Made by a program: the position numbers and the translations under genes. A stretch of DNA of 64,000 nucleotides from Zeus faber (Eukaryota > Chordata > Actinopteri > Zeiformes > Zeidae). Positions 11,442 to 24,429 of the stretch are shown here, in pieces. The DNA is taken from NCBI GenBank assembly GCA_960531495.1, contig OY482859.1, positions 16,002,910 to 16,066,909 of the forward strand, written 5' to 3'. How positions within the stretch are numbered: the stretch's first letter is position 1; the number at the start of each line of letters is the position of its first letter. The notes under the pieces were generated by a model. That model was not told the DNA's origin. It did no database searches and saw nothing but the letters and a program-made list of their open reading frames with translations.

Positions 11442-12571
11442 ATGGCGAATTCTGCGGACGACCAGAAGTTCTGTCTCCGGGAGGTTCTCGACACCTTTCG
11501 CCTGTGCCTCTCGGAGGATAAGGAGGTCTCCATGGAACACTACGTTGCTGGGTGGCGGGGTCTGGTCAAGTAAGCGATACATGCTGATAACATCCCGTTG
11601 CTGCCGTGTTGGGAGTTGAGTCGACTGGGGTCGGACCAGAGTCTCCAGCAAACGCTGTGCAGCTACATGTGTTACCTATTTGGGTCTTTTGCAATGTCTA
11701 TTATGATTATTAAGAAATGAATCAATCCCCTACAGCTGTCACGGTTATTACATAATCCCCCTGATCGCGATTATATCGAGCTAATGGCGATCATTTTGTG
11801 AAATCGTTAGGACTCCGCAAATCATGTTGCCCTCCCAGATTTAAGGGGGATTTGTAGCTGACATGAGAAATGTGGCAACAATCTTTACGTTGTGATGTCA
11901 TTCATTAGGTGACTAAAAGTCTTTGCGGTGTAAAATGAACAGTAAAAGACAATGAAATCGGTAACCCCATTATTTGAATGACAATCGATTGTCAACCAAA
12001 ATGTCCTGACCTTGGCGGCCCCGTCGTCCATCCCCTTCCTCTGAGCAGGTTTTTGAACAGCTTGGGCAGCGTCTTCACCTTCATCTCCAAGGACGCCGTC
12101 AACAAAATCCAGATCCTCGTCGGCTTCCTGAACGGCGAGAGCGGCCCCCGCTACGTCACCATCCAATCCATGGTGAAGTACGAGCTGGACAACGGGCTGG
12201 TGGACCTGAACAAGCGAGGCAGCCACCCGGAGTCGGGCTGCCGCACGCTGCTGAGGCTCCACCGGGCGCTGAAGTGGCTGGAGATTTTCCTGGAGCGTCT
12301 CCGTACCAGCTCGGAGGACAGCAAGACGTCCGTCATGTGCGCCGACGCCTACAACGTGTCCCTGGCCCAACACCACCCCTGGGTCATCCGCAAGGCGGCC
12401 GGGGTGGCCTTCTGCGTCCTCCCCGGGCGCCCCACCTTCATGGAGGTGATGAATGTGGGCACCCCGGCGCAGGTGGTGGCCATGCTGGGGGAAGCCCTGC
12501 CTCTCATATCGGAGGTGTACCAGATCACGGAGGAGCTCTACGCTCAGAATAACCTGCTGGATTTGCCTTAG
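11442..12571 (+). CDS. cptp: Ceramide-1-phosphate transfer protein (GLTP domain)
   Basis: CPTP carries ceramide-1-phosphate between membranes in the cytosol, from trans-Golgi to other membranes. Two coding exons, 11442-11569 and 12049-12571, join in phase (AA then G) and give 216 residues, against 214 in human. The start codon follows a 5'-UTR splice acceptor at about 11421. The GLTP fold fills most of the protein. The helix with FTFISKDAVNKIQIL carries the Asp (58) and Lys (62) typical of the headgroup pocket, and HHPWVIRKA near residues 151-159 carries the conserved His-Pro-Trp. No frame break is seen. It shares a promoter with ints11, the same head-to-head pair as in human. No clear poly(A) signal was found close to the stop. 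Confidence 0.95.
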
Positions 12572-13356
12572 AGAGGAGGGGTTTTTTTAATGGGGAAATG
12601 ATAAAAAATGAGGCCGTCCATGACGATGAATGACCACTGACCAGCATCATTTTAGCTGCTCTTATTATCTCGTGTTTATGGTATGAACATATTCTATATG
12701 TGATGTGTTTTGTCTGGGTGAACACTAACAAACTCAGATTCACATGTAGAGGGGGTACTTGTTTTATATGGGAAACAGTATTTGGTTAACATCTTTGGAT
12801 TTTCAGTTACAATATTTAAATGTTGAGGTCCTCTTAATCTACCTTTTATTGAAGTTTCCTCCAATTTATACACTAAGCCCAGTTAGATGGGGCAGGGATG
12901 GGTCCATGATTATTATTCCGCTAGAATCACTGTTTTGGCTTGTTCGTTTTGTGTTTATGTAGCTTATGATCATGTAAATTATAATTTTTTTTAAAACTGT
13001 TCTTGATCCTTAAGGATCTTTGTTCTCGTCATTTATGTCTCGTCGTATAGATGTATAAAGGGTGTATAATGTGTGTGATTTTAAAGTAACTACATAGAAA
13101 AATTCTCCATAAGCTATAAGTGTCATCGAGGAAAAACCCAGAGGCTTGAATGTAGTCTCATGCAAAACTACATCTTTACAGTAGTTAATTCATTGTGAGT
13201 GTGAGTGTGAGTGTTTTTAATCCCTCCTTCAGGCTGGGTTTCCAAATACAGTACTTGTCTCTTCAGCATGTGTCATGTGATTTTCCTAATATTATGTAGA
13301 AGTTTATCTTTCGAAGAACAATATGACCTTTAAATCTGTCTAAATCAATATTTATA

Positions 13357-13453
<97 letters not shown>

Positions 13454-13518
13454 AGAATATAGTGCAGCTGCAATGTAGACATCTGTGTAGTGTTATAGTA
13501 GCGATAGTCATACAGGTC

Positions 13519-13596
<78 letters not shown>

Positions 13597-13716
13597 GTAT
13601 ACTGTAGGTAAATGTGTATATATGTAAATGTGTGTGTGTATATATATATATGTATATGTATGTATGTATGTATGTGTGTGTATGTATGTATATATGTATA
13701 TTTATTTTTGTGTGTG

Positions 13717-13778
<62 letters not shown>

Positions 13779-14753
13779 TGTATATTTGTGTCTGTATATT
13801 TATGCCTGTATATGTGTGTGTACACACACACACACAGTATACAGTTTTGCACTGATCCACCAGGGGCTCCCTGCGCTTCACCTAGAACGGTCGTCATGGC
13901 AACCAGATCGTTTTGGTAACCTCGCCAAGGCTGGAGCTTTACCTCCATGTTATGCCTGTAGAACTCGAAGCAAAACAAGCGTCACGTAAAGGAAATAAAC
14001 GGTATTTATGCTCTTTTGCTTTGCTTTAGTCTACAGCTATAGGTTATGTTTATGGAAAAGAGCCTCCATTCACTGAATGTTGGCAAATAGCAATGCCCCC
14101 TCCAGGTTCTGCAGAGTTGCCCTGCGTGTTAAACCACATAATGTTATAAAGCACGATGCCATGGTAACCTGATGACTTCTGACTTTGTGTAGCGGTTAAA
14201 GAGTGCACTAGGCATGTGGTGTGAGGTGTCAACGTGAGGTCCTTCAATAGGTTCCATGGGGTCCGCAGCATAATGATTAGTAGTTGAACTTCACCATTAT
14301 TTCACCGACAATATTGCACATGATTCTTTTAATCATTGTTTCACGGTTATCTCCGTAACTTCTGTACTGTTTGGACAAATATAGAAGACTTAAGTTAATG
14401 ATATATAATGATAAAAGTATTCTCAGATCCGGGGCCTAGAGACAAAATCTTATCAAATGCGGTCCATGGTCTAAAGAGCATCAACTGTGTCCTTGATGCG
14501 GAAAAGGTTTAGAATCACTGTACCGGACAACGGACTCATGAGGTATAAACCTATTGCGTTTATTACCTATTTAGCCCATGAGAGACTAAGATAAGTAGTG
14601 GTGTGTTAAATTCCTTGTAAAGTTGCCGGATTTCTTTTTATCAAGTCGTATCTTGTAGCAGTCACAACGATAACACGATTTTCTCTCCGGCAAAAGATTT
14701 GAACCCGAAACACCACGCCTCTTGGATGCCAGGGACTTGACGTCTGCACATCA
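12572..14753. other. Intergenic cptp-ubxn10, rich in microsatellite
   Basis: Contains the cptp 3' UTR and long GT/TA tracts. A possible AATAAA lies at 13993-13998, far from the stop. No coding sequence is recognised. The long open frames here translate only dinucleotide repeats. Confidence 0.7.
13359..13835. repeat. Compound (GT)n/(TA)n/(GTAT)n microsatellite cluster
   Basis: A pure GT tract of about 90 bp (about 13361-13451) is followed after about 70 bp by mixed GT, TA, GTAT and CA stretches up to about 13835. The CA and TG blocks at 13520-13596 face each other and could fold back. Confidence 0.93.
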
Positions 14754-15431
14754 ATGCATCTGACGAGGCCAAAATCCTCAAAAGGGCGAAGCAGAGCCCC
14801 GTTGAGCCACAGTATGCAGGGAGGCGACGCCAGGGGCATCCAGCACCCGCCCCCCAGCCCAAAGCCTCCTGCGACGTACAGCATGCCGGACGGAGGCCTC
14901 TGCTCCGGGGCAAACTTCAGCCAGACAGCCCACGGGGACCACGTCGAACATCGCCTGCAACCTGCTCCGGCGGTCCCAGCGCGGCTTATGAATAAGTACA
15001 AGGTGCTTCCCGCCATCGAGAAGAAGCAACCTGATGAGAGAGGTGTCGACCTCCCGCGACCACGCAGTCACGCGGAGCCCCGTCTCGCCGCGGCCGTGAC
15101 CTCGCATGCCACCCGCAGCCACCCGGAAATGGGCAACATGTCCGGGATTTTGCCCAGGTCTCCGAAGCCGATCCGCGCTGATTTGCTGCTGGCTGTCAGA
15201 GCTCCGTGTGGCGGGAGGTTTCAGCAGCTATTCCTGCACACAGACACCCTGCAGACGGTGATAGCCAGTGCAGAAACCAGGTTTCAAACCAGCTACGGGG
15301 AAGCTTTCATCCAAACCGTGGATGTGCCACGGAGGAGCTTCAGGAGCCTGGATAGGACTCTGTCAGAGTGTGACATCTTGAACAAATCAGTGTTGTGCAT
15401 CTCCCAGGAGGACAGCTCAGAGGGAGAATGA
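14754..15431 (+). CDS. ubxn10: UBX domain protein 10
   Basis: UBXN10 is a VCP/p97 adaptor linked in vertebrates to cilia and IFT-B. The frame encodes 225 residues. Two conserved islands match the human protein. One is MHLTRPKSSKGRSR at the start (human has MHMIRPKSAKGR about 33 residues in), and the other is MNKYKVLPAIEKK at about residue 78. The last 85 residues are the UBX beta-grasp: LLLAVRAPCGGRF opens it, then VDVPRRSF, then KSVLCISQEDS near the end. The frame stays open a little upstream, so a short upstream exon may supply the missing N-terminus. I take the first ATG of the conserved island as the minimal start. It lies tail to tail with the helicase gene. Confidence 0.88.
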   Translation: MHLTRPKSSKGRSRAPLSHSMQGGDARGIQHPPPSPKPPATYSMPDGGLCSGANFSQTAHGDHVEHRLQPAPAVPARLMNKYKVLPAIEKKQPDERGVDLPRPRSHAEPRLAAAVTSHATRSHPEMGNMSGILPRSPKPIRADLLLAVRAPCGGRFQQLFLHTDTLQTVIASAETRFQTSYGEAFIQTVDVPRRSFRSLDRTLSECDILNKSVLCISQEDSSEGE

Positions 15432-16147
15432 CATGGGATGTATACAGCCAAATGAGATTTACATTTACATTTGAGGGATGTTTAAGTGGTAATTACTGTC
15501 GGAGGGTTTTGCTCCAGTAGCACATGCCAGGCAGTTACAATCAACAGCCCGGTTGCCATATACAACCACAAAATCAGGTTCAACACTGCTTGCCAAATGC
15601 CTCACAAAAGCAACATTTCCTCAGTACACGAAAATATGCCGTCTTTGGTCCCTTACTTTGATACGTTTCTTTTCAAGCGCTCCTTTTTGTTTTAGCCACC
15701 AATTAAGTGTAACAATATTCATATTCATTCAGACTATCATCACATAAGTGTACTTGTTGCTTAGACTGTATGTTATGTTTTAATATAAACCTAATAACAT
15801 TCTTATTTTCAATGTGATTTGTTACTACTACTGAACAGCTCTCTTAAGCTTTGTCATTAAGCACAACAAACAACAGGGTGTACTTTGGCAAACTTTATTA
15901 GCACCGGTACAATAACACAGGCAAGTGCAAAATGAAGGGATTCATGACTGTTCTTAAATACTGTAGGCACTTTTTTATATTAGTGTTTCGCTCAATAAAG
16001 CTTTTCTCCAAAGACGATTTTAGATTAACTCAATAAATGGTTATTGCTTAATAATTGTCTTATCCCTTCGCATAACCTGGCCAAGGTACCATGCAAAAAC
16101 CTTAACCCAAAGAAAATAGAAATTTGGTTGTCTGTAAACTGTAGCGT
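15432..16147. promoter_or_regulatory. Convergent, probably overlapping 3' UTRs of ubxn10 and the DDX19-like gene
   Basis: A plus-strand AATAAA at 15994-15999 fits ubxn10. A minus-strand AATAAA (TTTATT at 15894-15899) fits the helicase. Used together they would make the transcripts overlap by roughly 100 bases or more. No coding sequence is seen. Confidence 0.55.
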
Positions 16148-19100
16148 TTAGTTGAAGGATTTCTCAAACGCTTCGGGGTCATCTGCATCAAGCTTCAATA
16201 TTTTTCTGTCTGGAAGAGATAATAAAAAACAATAGATCAAAAGTCAGTCAGAATCTCTCTTGGGACATCAGAACATCAACGCCGATATACAAGGAAACTT
16301 ACCAAAATGGATTTCTATTTGTTTTAGAATGTCCATGCTATGTTGGCTGTCAATTAAATTAAAGGCAAAGCCTTTTTTGCCAAAACGGCCGGTGCGGCCG
16401 ATCCGGTGAAGGTACGTCTCATTGTCGGCGTTGCCGTCTCTGCCCACGGGAAGGTCAAAGTTCACCACGATGGACACTTGCTCAACATCAATACCTGTGC
16501 AAGCAACACATTGCAAAGAGTAATGCTATTTTAATGTTTTCCCAATAGAAAAGTTGGGGTCCTTATAGTCTTGGGAATTGATTTACCTCTTGAGCAAACG
16601 TTGGTGGTGACGAGGACCTTTTCTTTTCCGCTCCTGAAGCGTTCGATGACGGCGGCTCTCTGCTCCACGGTCATTTCCCCGCTCAGTAAGCCCACCTGGT
16701 GGCCCTCGTTGGTCAGCTGTCCTGTCAGCCAGGCGGCCATCTTGCGTGTCTGATAAGTCATCATTTGAGATCAGGAAACACTTCTGCTCACACTTGGTTG
16801 CTTTGTTCAACCGTCTTTTCTAGTTGATCAAGCTTAAGGAATTCTAAGAATTTGGTTAGAACTGCGCGGAGGTAAAATAGACTAATGATTAGAGTTGACC
16901 ACCAGAGGTCGCTAACAAGCCTATTTCATGACTGTCAAACACATTTTAGGTATTGGGCCAGAGAGGACTTATTGATGTTGGCTCACTGGGCTGCATTTCT
17001 TTTTTTTTTTTTTTTTTTTTTTTTGATGGGTGGCTGGAACCCTCTGACCAACCATGACCAACAGAGCCTACCCTACCTAAATTGCAATGCATCCACTGAT
17101 CAAGCTTCAAATAACTGGATGGTCCTTTCACGTGCAACATGCATCACAGTACAGGTTGTGTTTAATAATGGAAATAATGAATAAGGTGATTTTATTTTAT
17201 TTTTTAAAACATTCCACCTAGAGCCTTTGTATGGGAAAACACTATCGTATTGCAAGTAGTATCATCCCACCCCTAGTGGCTACCATTGTCTAGTTATCTT
17301 GGCCTTTGATAGTCACTTTGAATATCTATCAATTATTCACTTATCTCAAAAGACTGAACACATTTGTAAATATGCATCATGAGTGAAAAAAAAATAATTC
17401 TAGTTAGTTCTAAAGCAGTGTGCTTTGAGTAAGCAGATATTCGACTTACGTGGCAGAAGATCATGGCCTGCGCGATAGTGAGACTGCCGTAGATGTTACA
17501 AAGTGCTGTGAACTTGTCCTCCTTCTCCTTGCAGATCACGTAGTACTGCTTGATGGTGTCCAAAGTCTCCTCCTCACGCTTCAACCGGATAATGTTGGGG
17601 TCGGGAATTACTCTCTCCGCAAATTTCCACACCGAGTCCTCGAATGTGGCAGAGAACAGCAGCATCTGGCACTCCTTCGACATCATTCTAAGCCGTGGGG
17701 GGAAAAAACAAAACAAAATATTCATCCAAATTCATCGAGCCATCATTCATCCAAAACAGCGAGAGTTAAACAAGGGATGGCTGTCATTGAACCTTTCCTG
17801 GGAAAAAAAAAAATATTTTATTCTTTCTTTGTGACAAAATTGAATGCAATTCTTCTTTTCATTTTTTCCACTTACCTTTGGATGCGGATGCTCTGGTCGT
17901 GATGGCCCTGCATGGCTATCATCACGTCGGCCTCGTCGAGCACAAAGACTCTGATCTTCTTGGGGTCGAGGAACTTGAGCTTGATGCACCAGTCGTTCAC
18001 GGTTCCCGGTGTTCCGATGACAATCTGCTCCTGAACTTTGGTGCCACGCTCCACTAAACAACATCGAGCCAAAAGAATAATGTACCGACTCTGCAAAACT
18101 TGTATGAAACGTGCATCACATTAAAAGGGAGGCAAATTATTCCACAAATTAGGGATACATTAGGCATTAGGTCTTACCTCTGTTACCCCGAATGGCATAG
18201 GTTAATTTCACTTCAGGATAAAATTTTCCCATCTGCTCAATGACATTCCCGATCTGCAGGGCGAGCTCATACGTGGGCGCGATGCAAAGACACTGAAAGG
18301 CGCAAAGGAAAACCCAATCAATACATGCACAGAAAAGGAAAAGTCAATAAATAAACGAATGAAGTGCAGTCATGCCTAGGATTTACTGCCACCTACTAGA
18401 CTGAATTTAGCGGTTCAGTGAGGTTCACCTACCTGCGGCCATTTGTTAGATGGGTTCACATGGCTGAGCATAGCCAACGAGAAGGCAGCGGTTTTACCTG
18501 TACCAGACTGCGACTGGGCAATCAGATTCTGAGGTCTGGACCCAGAAGAAAAGTACATGGTACATAAATAATGACTTTTAGGATTAGGCTTCAGGCTGGT
18601 CTCTGTGCAAAACATGACAGTTTACACCATTGCCACAGACCTACACCTTATGAGGGACATTATTTTAAAAGCAAGACTACTTTGCTTTAACCTTTCATTC
18701 AAGTTGCAATTTTCTTTTCTAGCTTTTATTCCTTTTACCACAGGGTCTGGTTTGGCTGCTATAGCAAAGTGAAGGGATCAGAGACGACAATATAAATTGA
18801 ATGTGTTTCCACCTTTTGCAAACAGCTTCTAGGAGATAAATTTGCAAACTACTTGGTCCTCATTTTCAGGCTCTCTGTTTCTGTCTCTGTTTATATTTTG
18901 GTCTCAATCGAAACTACTGCCACAACTGTGAAGTTAATGTTGAAGTTGAAGTTGATGAGTGATCAACACATTTCACATTGATTAGTTTAATATCACTGAT
19001 ATAAATTTTAAGATTTTTTAAATTGTTATTTCAAAAAAAAGGTATTGAAAGTATGTATATCATTCAAAGCAAGCAATATATAAAACAAGATATTGGGCCA

Positions 19101-22100
19101 GGGCTTGGGGTTCCAGTATTGTTTTCATTACATGGGATTTACCAATGGATCTTGTGTATAATTACATAGATTTGCATTTTCATTGGAGACCTATGCTTAA
19201 TAAAAGGGGTTACCAACATCTAGAGAAGACTGTATTAAATATTGGTCACTTACGGCTCAGCCAGCATCATGGGTAAAGCATTTTCCTGAATTCTAGATGG
19301 TCTGTTGAAGCCCATGCTGTACACACCCTGCAGTAACTGAGGTTTCCTGATGATCAAAACAGCAGCAATGCATTACGAAAATGATGAGAAAACACAAGCA
19401 TGCGGGCCATATACCATGCTACTGCTGACTGTAGAATCCATCTACAAAAAAAGTGTTAAGCTGCTAAAGCAAATCAAGCCAATTGCCAAATCTGTCTGGT
19501 ATCCCCCCCCCCCAAATACTGGATATAGGTTTGCGTTTTTTTTTTTCATTATTACATTATTACTTTTGTCTTGTTTTTTCTATTTGTACTATATGCCCAG
19601 CTTAATCTTTGGAGTTTTCCAAGAAAGCATTTTACTACATGCTGTATGTGGCAATTGTATGTATGTATGTATGTATGTATGTATGTATGTATGTATGTAT
19701 GTATGTATGTATGTGATGAATAAATCTTTTGAATCTTTTGAAATAAGAGATGGAGTAAGTGAAACATTAAATGCAAACTTACAATCTCAGCTCCTCAAAT
19801 GTCTTGACTGAGAAAAGAGGAGAGTTTGGATCTCTCTGCAGAACCTCAACCTGGTTCCTGTTCATCACAAGGTTGTTGCGAATCAATTTATTCAGCAGTG
19901 ACTGCTCGGCTTGGTCCACTGTGAATGGAAGAGAGGAACAGAGAATTAACCGCATTAGAATGTTTGATTTATTAAACATACCCAACTCTGGAGATAACGT
20001 AGCCATTATACACATTTAATGCTCATTTTCTTAGCCTAAAGAGTTAAATTTGATGAAATTAATTGTAGATTGTACCAATGTCAAACTCTCCTATGCTGCC
20101 TTCGCTTCCCATCATGTAAGGAACGACGTTGCCTATACACAAAAAAATAAATCTCATTACATGCTTTAATCTAATAAAATACATTTTGACTGCGATGAAG
20201 AATGACATATCTACCGTTAATTTCTTCTTTGACCTTGTAGGGGCTGCCGGCATCCCCCCCATTCCGAAAGCCTGCCTGTTAGCAAAATACGAAATGATTT
20301 CCAAACGGTTACCGGCCTGACAAATTCACTTTGTCAAACAAAGAAAACAGCTATTATTATTGTTGTTAAAAATGTTAGAAAAATAAAATACAAAACCACA
20401 CTGAAATTCTTCAAATTATGTTTATCAATTAATTTAAAAAAAGCTGAGATAAGGTAGTAATAATAAATAATTATAATAAAAAGTATTATTTAATAATCAT
20501 TTCTGGATAATATTCTCCCAGGTTATATATTCTTAAACGCACATTGCTTCTACACTATCATATGGCTGTTGGTACTTTTGGGGATACTACTACTCTTGGG
20601 GGAAATTTCACAGGAGTGAGGCTAGTTGATCCCTTCTGCGGCCATGCGTTAAGATAACCAAGTTAACATGCAGCGCATCACTATCTCTGTAGTAGACTTA
20701 TAGGAATTAAATTGGTAGAGGTTCTCCTCGAAATCTGGGTAAGATCGACACAAATCTAATTTCCCCCGGGAACTGGAAAATCCCTTTCAGAAATGACTCT
20801 GACTACAGTGCATCGGCAAGATTTAAATGTCTTCAAAGGGCCAGTCAGCATTAACATCTGGGCCACACCTGGCCGAGCGGACCCGGATTAGATGATCCTA
20901 TGAACTGTGACGACAACATCATAGTAAAGTAAAGGTAAGTGATTAGGGACCGGAATAAATTCAAACAGTACTTTATCCCCCCCCCCCCTCACAAAACTCC
21001 AAACAAGGCAGTAAAGTACACGGATTGTCTTGGATTTCTTACTCTTGGGGTGAGTTTGACAAGTCGAAAGTGAGTCGGTTTAATCTGGGGGGGAAGTGTC
21101 GTTTGTCTCTTTTATTCCCGCAGGAGGAGGCCGTGTGCCGCACTTATCGTTCCGATCCCTGTCCCTTAAGCTGTGTTCTGTCAACGTCTTGTTGTTTTGT
21201 GTCTGTGTTTGACTTGCGGTGATCACCGCCCTGCTGGCGGACGCAACGATTAAAAGTTGTTTGGTTGATCAAAACACGGTCAGGTGGTCCTCCGAAGAGG
21301 GCGGTGAGAGGAGTACGGGAAAGTATATTCCACAGGCCGCGCAGAAGATGGGAGTTATTGCGTGTTAAGAGTTTATTTTTCATTTTTCATTATGTGATGA
21401 TCATTCAAGATTGACATTGGAGGCAGGGGATCTCAACTCCGCTTACTCTTTTTGTTTGTTTGTTTGTTTGTCTGTTTGTAAAAACGTACGCACAAACAAA
21501 CAGTCAAGTCATATCAGTTGAAAACAAAACAAAAAAAAACAAAAAAAACAAAGGCGAAACCACGATGACGGCGACTGCAGTACACCAGAGGACGATCAGA
21601 TCAAATAAATGAAATCGGATTCATTTTGCTGACTGAAACTCTTCAAACAAACACTTCTGAATAGATTCCAACCCCCGACGTGCGTTTCTGGTCAACTTTA
21701 GAAACGGAGACTCCAAATAACATTCGAGCTCCCACTAGAAACAGCGTCAAAGATGGGGGTGAATTAACAAATGTCGCTTTAGGGCCGCACTACAGTCCCA
21801 ACAGCGGTCAGGTAGAAGTGGGTTTAAGCAGGAAAAAAAAAAAAAAATAAACGTGGACACAATGCAAGATACATGGAGTAATCGGACAAAAAAAAAGATG
21901 TTAAAATTGAGAGCTATTGACCGCAAATTGAGGGACTTGTTTGACGACTTTTTTTTTTTTTTCTTTTTTTCTCGGTTTTAGCCGAAGCGGCAGCGGTGCT
22001 AACCGGCTGCATCCCATGATAACCGCGGCTAGCCCGTTAGCTAACGTCAAACGATAAAACACGGTGACACGGTGTAAAGCGGCGGCGGTCGGCGGCGGCG

Positions 22101-22192
22101 GCAGCCTGCTCCGCCTCAAATACCTTCACCTGTGCGGACAGAGCTCTGGCTTTCTGAAGGCGACACGCCTGAGCCATCGAGTCGGACGCCAT
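16148..22192 (-). CDS. ddx19: DEAD-box RNA helicase, DDX19 type (DDX25 alternative)
   Basis: DDX19 (Dbp5) is an ATP-dependent helicase that remodels mRNPs at the nuclear pore; DDX25 is its testis paralogue. Twelve exons, 5' to 3': 22192-22130 (or 22124), 20275-20215, 20132-20076, 19918-19783, 19346-19254, 18535-18433, 18292-18178, 18053-17876, 17687-17450, 16749-16587, 16494-16303, 16209-16148. All phases join, giving 486 residues. Motifs: Q-motif region GFNRPSRIQ (118-126), [10 protein letters not shown] (143-152), DEAD (249-252), SAT (281-283), [15 protein letters not shown] (432-439). Most diagnostic blocks ([34 protein letters not shown]) favour DDX19. KTFEELRL and GKKGFAFN lean to DDX25. 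The N-terminal 60 residues are divergent. Catalytic motifs are intact. Confidence 0.93.
16998..17026. repeat. Poly(T) run in a DDX19-like intron
   Basis: An uninterrupted T-run of roughly 25 bases, reading as A on the gene strand. It may be the tail of an old retroelement, but no body is recognised. Confidence 0.7.
19560..19743 (+). mobile_element. 3' tail of a jockey/L2-like LINE with (ATGT)n
   Basis: Plus-strand fragment ending ATGTGATGAATAAATCTTTT then GAATCTTTTGAAA, preceded by about 50 bp of ATGT repeats. It has the tail structure seen at 50930-50957 and, inverted, at 826-870. It is inserted in the intron between exons 4 and 5 of the DDX19-like gene, antisense to the gene. Confidence 0.75.
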
Positions 22193-22470
22193 CCTCCGCT
22201 GCCTTAATGGAGGGCCAGTTATCTTTTTTTTTGGTTTGGTTTTGTTTTTGTTTTTTTTTTTAAACCAAACTTTGTCACAAGTTTGACGCGGTGATTGAAA
22301 GCAGTTGACGGGCGGCGCTGAGTCCGTCAAGCTGCGAGCGGCGCTAATCACCGGGGACGGGAGCGGCGTCACGTCCCGCCCCCTGGCAGGACGGGCAGCC
22401 AATCGGGCCGCTGCTCCGCGGGACCGCACCACGGGATCGGCCAATCAGAGGGCAGGGAATCACGCCCGGT
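22193..22470 (-). promoter_or_regulatory. Promoter region of the DDX19-like gene
   Basis: GC-rich sequence directly upstream of the start codon. Two CCAAT pentamers on the plus strand (22399-22403 and 22441-22445) are 42 bp apart. An A/T homopolymer-rich stretch (22221-22263) lies between them and the start codon. No TATA box is seen. This is typical of housekeeping promoters; activity is inferred. Confidence 0.6.
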
Positions 22471-24429
22471 CCCTGCCCCAAAAAAAGTTTATTGTAAAAG
22501 TGAAATAAAAAAAAAAAAAACAACAATAATAATAATAAATCAAATGTCAATGAAAATATCCGTTGAGGTAAAATAAATCGCTATTTTTTTTTCATCCCGC
22601 AAACATTTTCTTACAACAAAAAGGAAAAAGTATTTATGTGTAAATATTATTGCATTCGGTGCTGTCGGCAGACAGGGCATACAGCAGAGGGTATTTGTTT
22701 GACAAAGTTCATCTGCAAGTTGATTCTAACTCCCAACGTGCAATGCAACGCATGGGTGATTAATCGGCGATGGGAAATATTCTCACTGAAGTGTGGGCAA
22801 GGCTGCATCCGTATCCTGAAGTTTCCTCCTTGGACAGGATTCTCACATAAAAAAAAAAAATAGCGAGAGAATAGTGCTTTCTAATCGGTGCCAACTAATA
22901 CCTTTTGCGTTTAATTTATTAAGCAGAAATTCAAAGTGTATCTGATGAGGAACAACTGAAAAATGAATTGCCGCTGATACTGTAGCAGTGTAGGTCAGGC
23001 AGGGTAATTATAATTGCAGAAAACATGCTCACACCCCCTCCCCATCGACCCAGCCCAAGTTATTCCAATGGGCTGCAACCGACAAGCTTCCCTTCTTCAA
23101 CTTTTCCAGCAGCACCATGGACAGCGGCATTACTAAGCTCTTAGGCCAGCACACATCACTCCTTAAAGGAAGTGTTACAGGAAATATGTTCACTACTCTA
23201 TCGTGTGATCCTTCCACGGTGCACGGCCCCGTCGCGGGTGTCATCAGATTTTGCGGTCACCATATCGTCATTCATCTTTTCCAAAATATAATTTATATTC
23301 TTCAATCCACTCAGGTGACCCTGGGACCTTTTGTTGAATTGAAGGGCCAGAATATTGGATTGACAGACATCACATCCATATTGGATTGGATTCAGTATCC
23401 AGACGCTGTGATGTGAAGACAATTTTGCAAATTCACATGAAAAGAAAGACTCTTTCTATATAATGATGGAGAGACAAAATAAAACTGATACATTTTTTCA
23501 GCTGTTTACTTTTCAAAACCCAAATGAACGAGTGAGATGAATGTCAAACAATGTGGTGTTTAATCACGTCCAGCCCTCCGGTCGGTTTATGCGCAGCACC
23601 CAATCCGTTGTCCTGGACTCTGAATCCAAGCCTCTACCTTCTGGTAAAAAAAAAAAAAAGATTAAAAGGGCCGCTCTGTTTGATGAGCAGTTAATCCATG
23701 ACAAACCTACCGTCGATGAAGCTCCTTAACGCAGGGAGATAATGGCTTCAGGAGTTCCTTTGTAGGCAATTTGGAGTAGATATGAATGGTAGGCAATGTA
23801 CGGGAATGTCTTCAGTCCCTTATGATTCAACGGTACCCCTATTAGCCGCCCCGGCGCTTATTTTGTCTTCTTGTACTGTATGGGGCAGTTTGGCACATGG
23901 GGTTACATCTAAATTAGGACTAAGAAAATCCTATTTAAATGCATCCAGAATTTAAAAATGCCTCTCTGAGACGTTGCTCGAGGTAGTCCTAGACTAATGT
24001 CGTGAAGGACTAGTCAGCTCCTTCTGTCTGGTCCTGATTCGGGTCATAGTCCAGAGCATCCGTTTCCTCTGTTGTCCAGGTCGACCTGGAGGCCCACATC
24101 CCCTAATCCAAAGATTTAATTTAAACCTTCACTTATCTTCCTTCTGGAAATCAGGTTTTTAAACTGAGACTAGGGCAAGTCTGAGACTACTTAAACCATG
24201 ACTGAGAAAAGACATTTCAGTTAGTCCATACTTAAAGTGTAATTAAGGATTAGATTGAGGATAACAATAGGCCCTATGTGCTTCTAACATATAATCAATT
24301 ATGCTTTTACTGCACGGTGAGTCCAAAACAAGTTGAGCCTCTTTTAAAAATTTGACGATAAAAGTATATTCTATTGACTTACTGGTCAGTCAATACAATA
24401 TGTACGTGAGCAGCCAGGAGGATGTTTGA

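Noticed and set aside
13508-13989. Long frames rich in His-Thr, Val-Cys or Tyr-Ile on both strands
   Set aside because: They translate GT/CA/TA microsatellites only.
23117-23416. 99-residue frame in the DDX19-vwa5b1 gap
   Set aside because: It has no recognisable domain and the opposite strand is also open. It may be decayed repeat.
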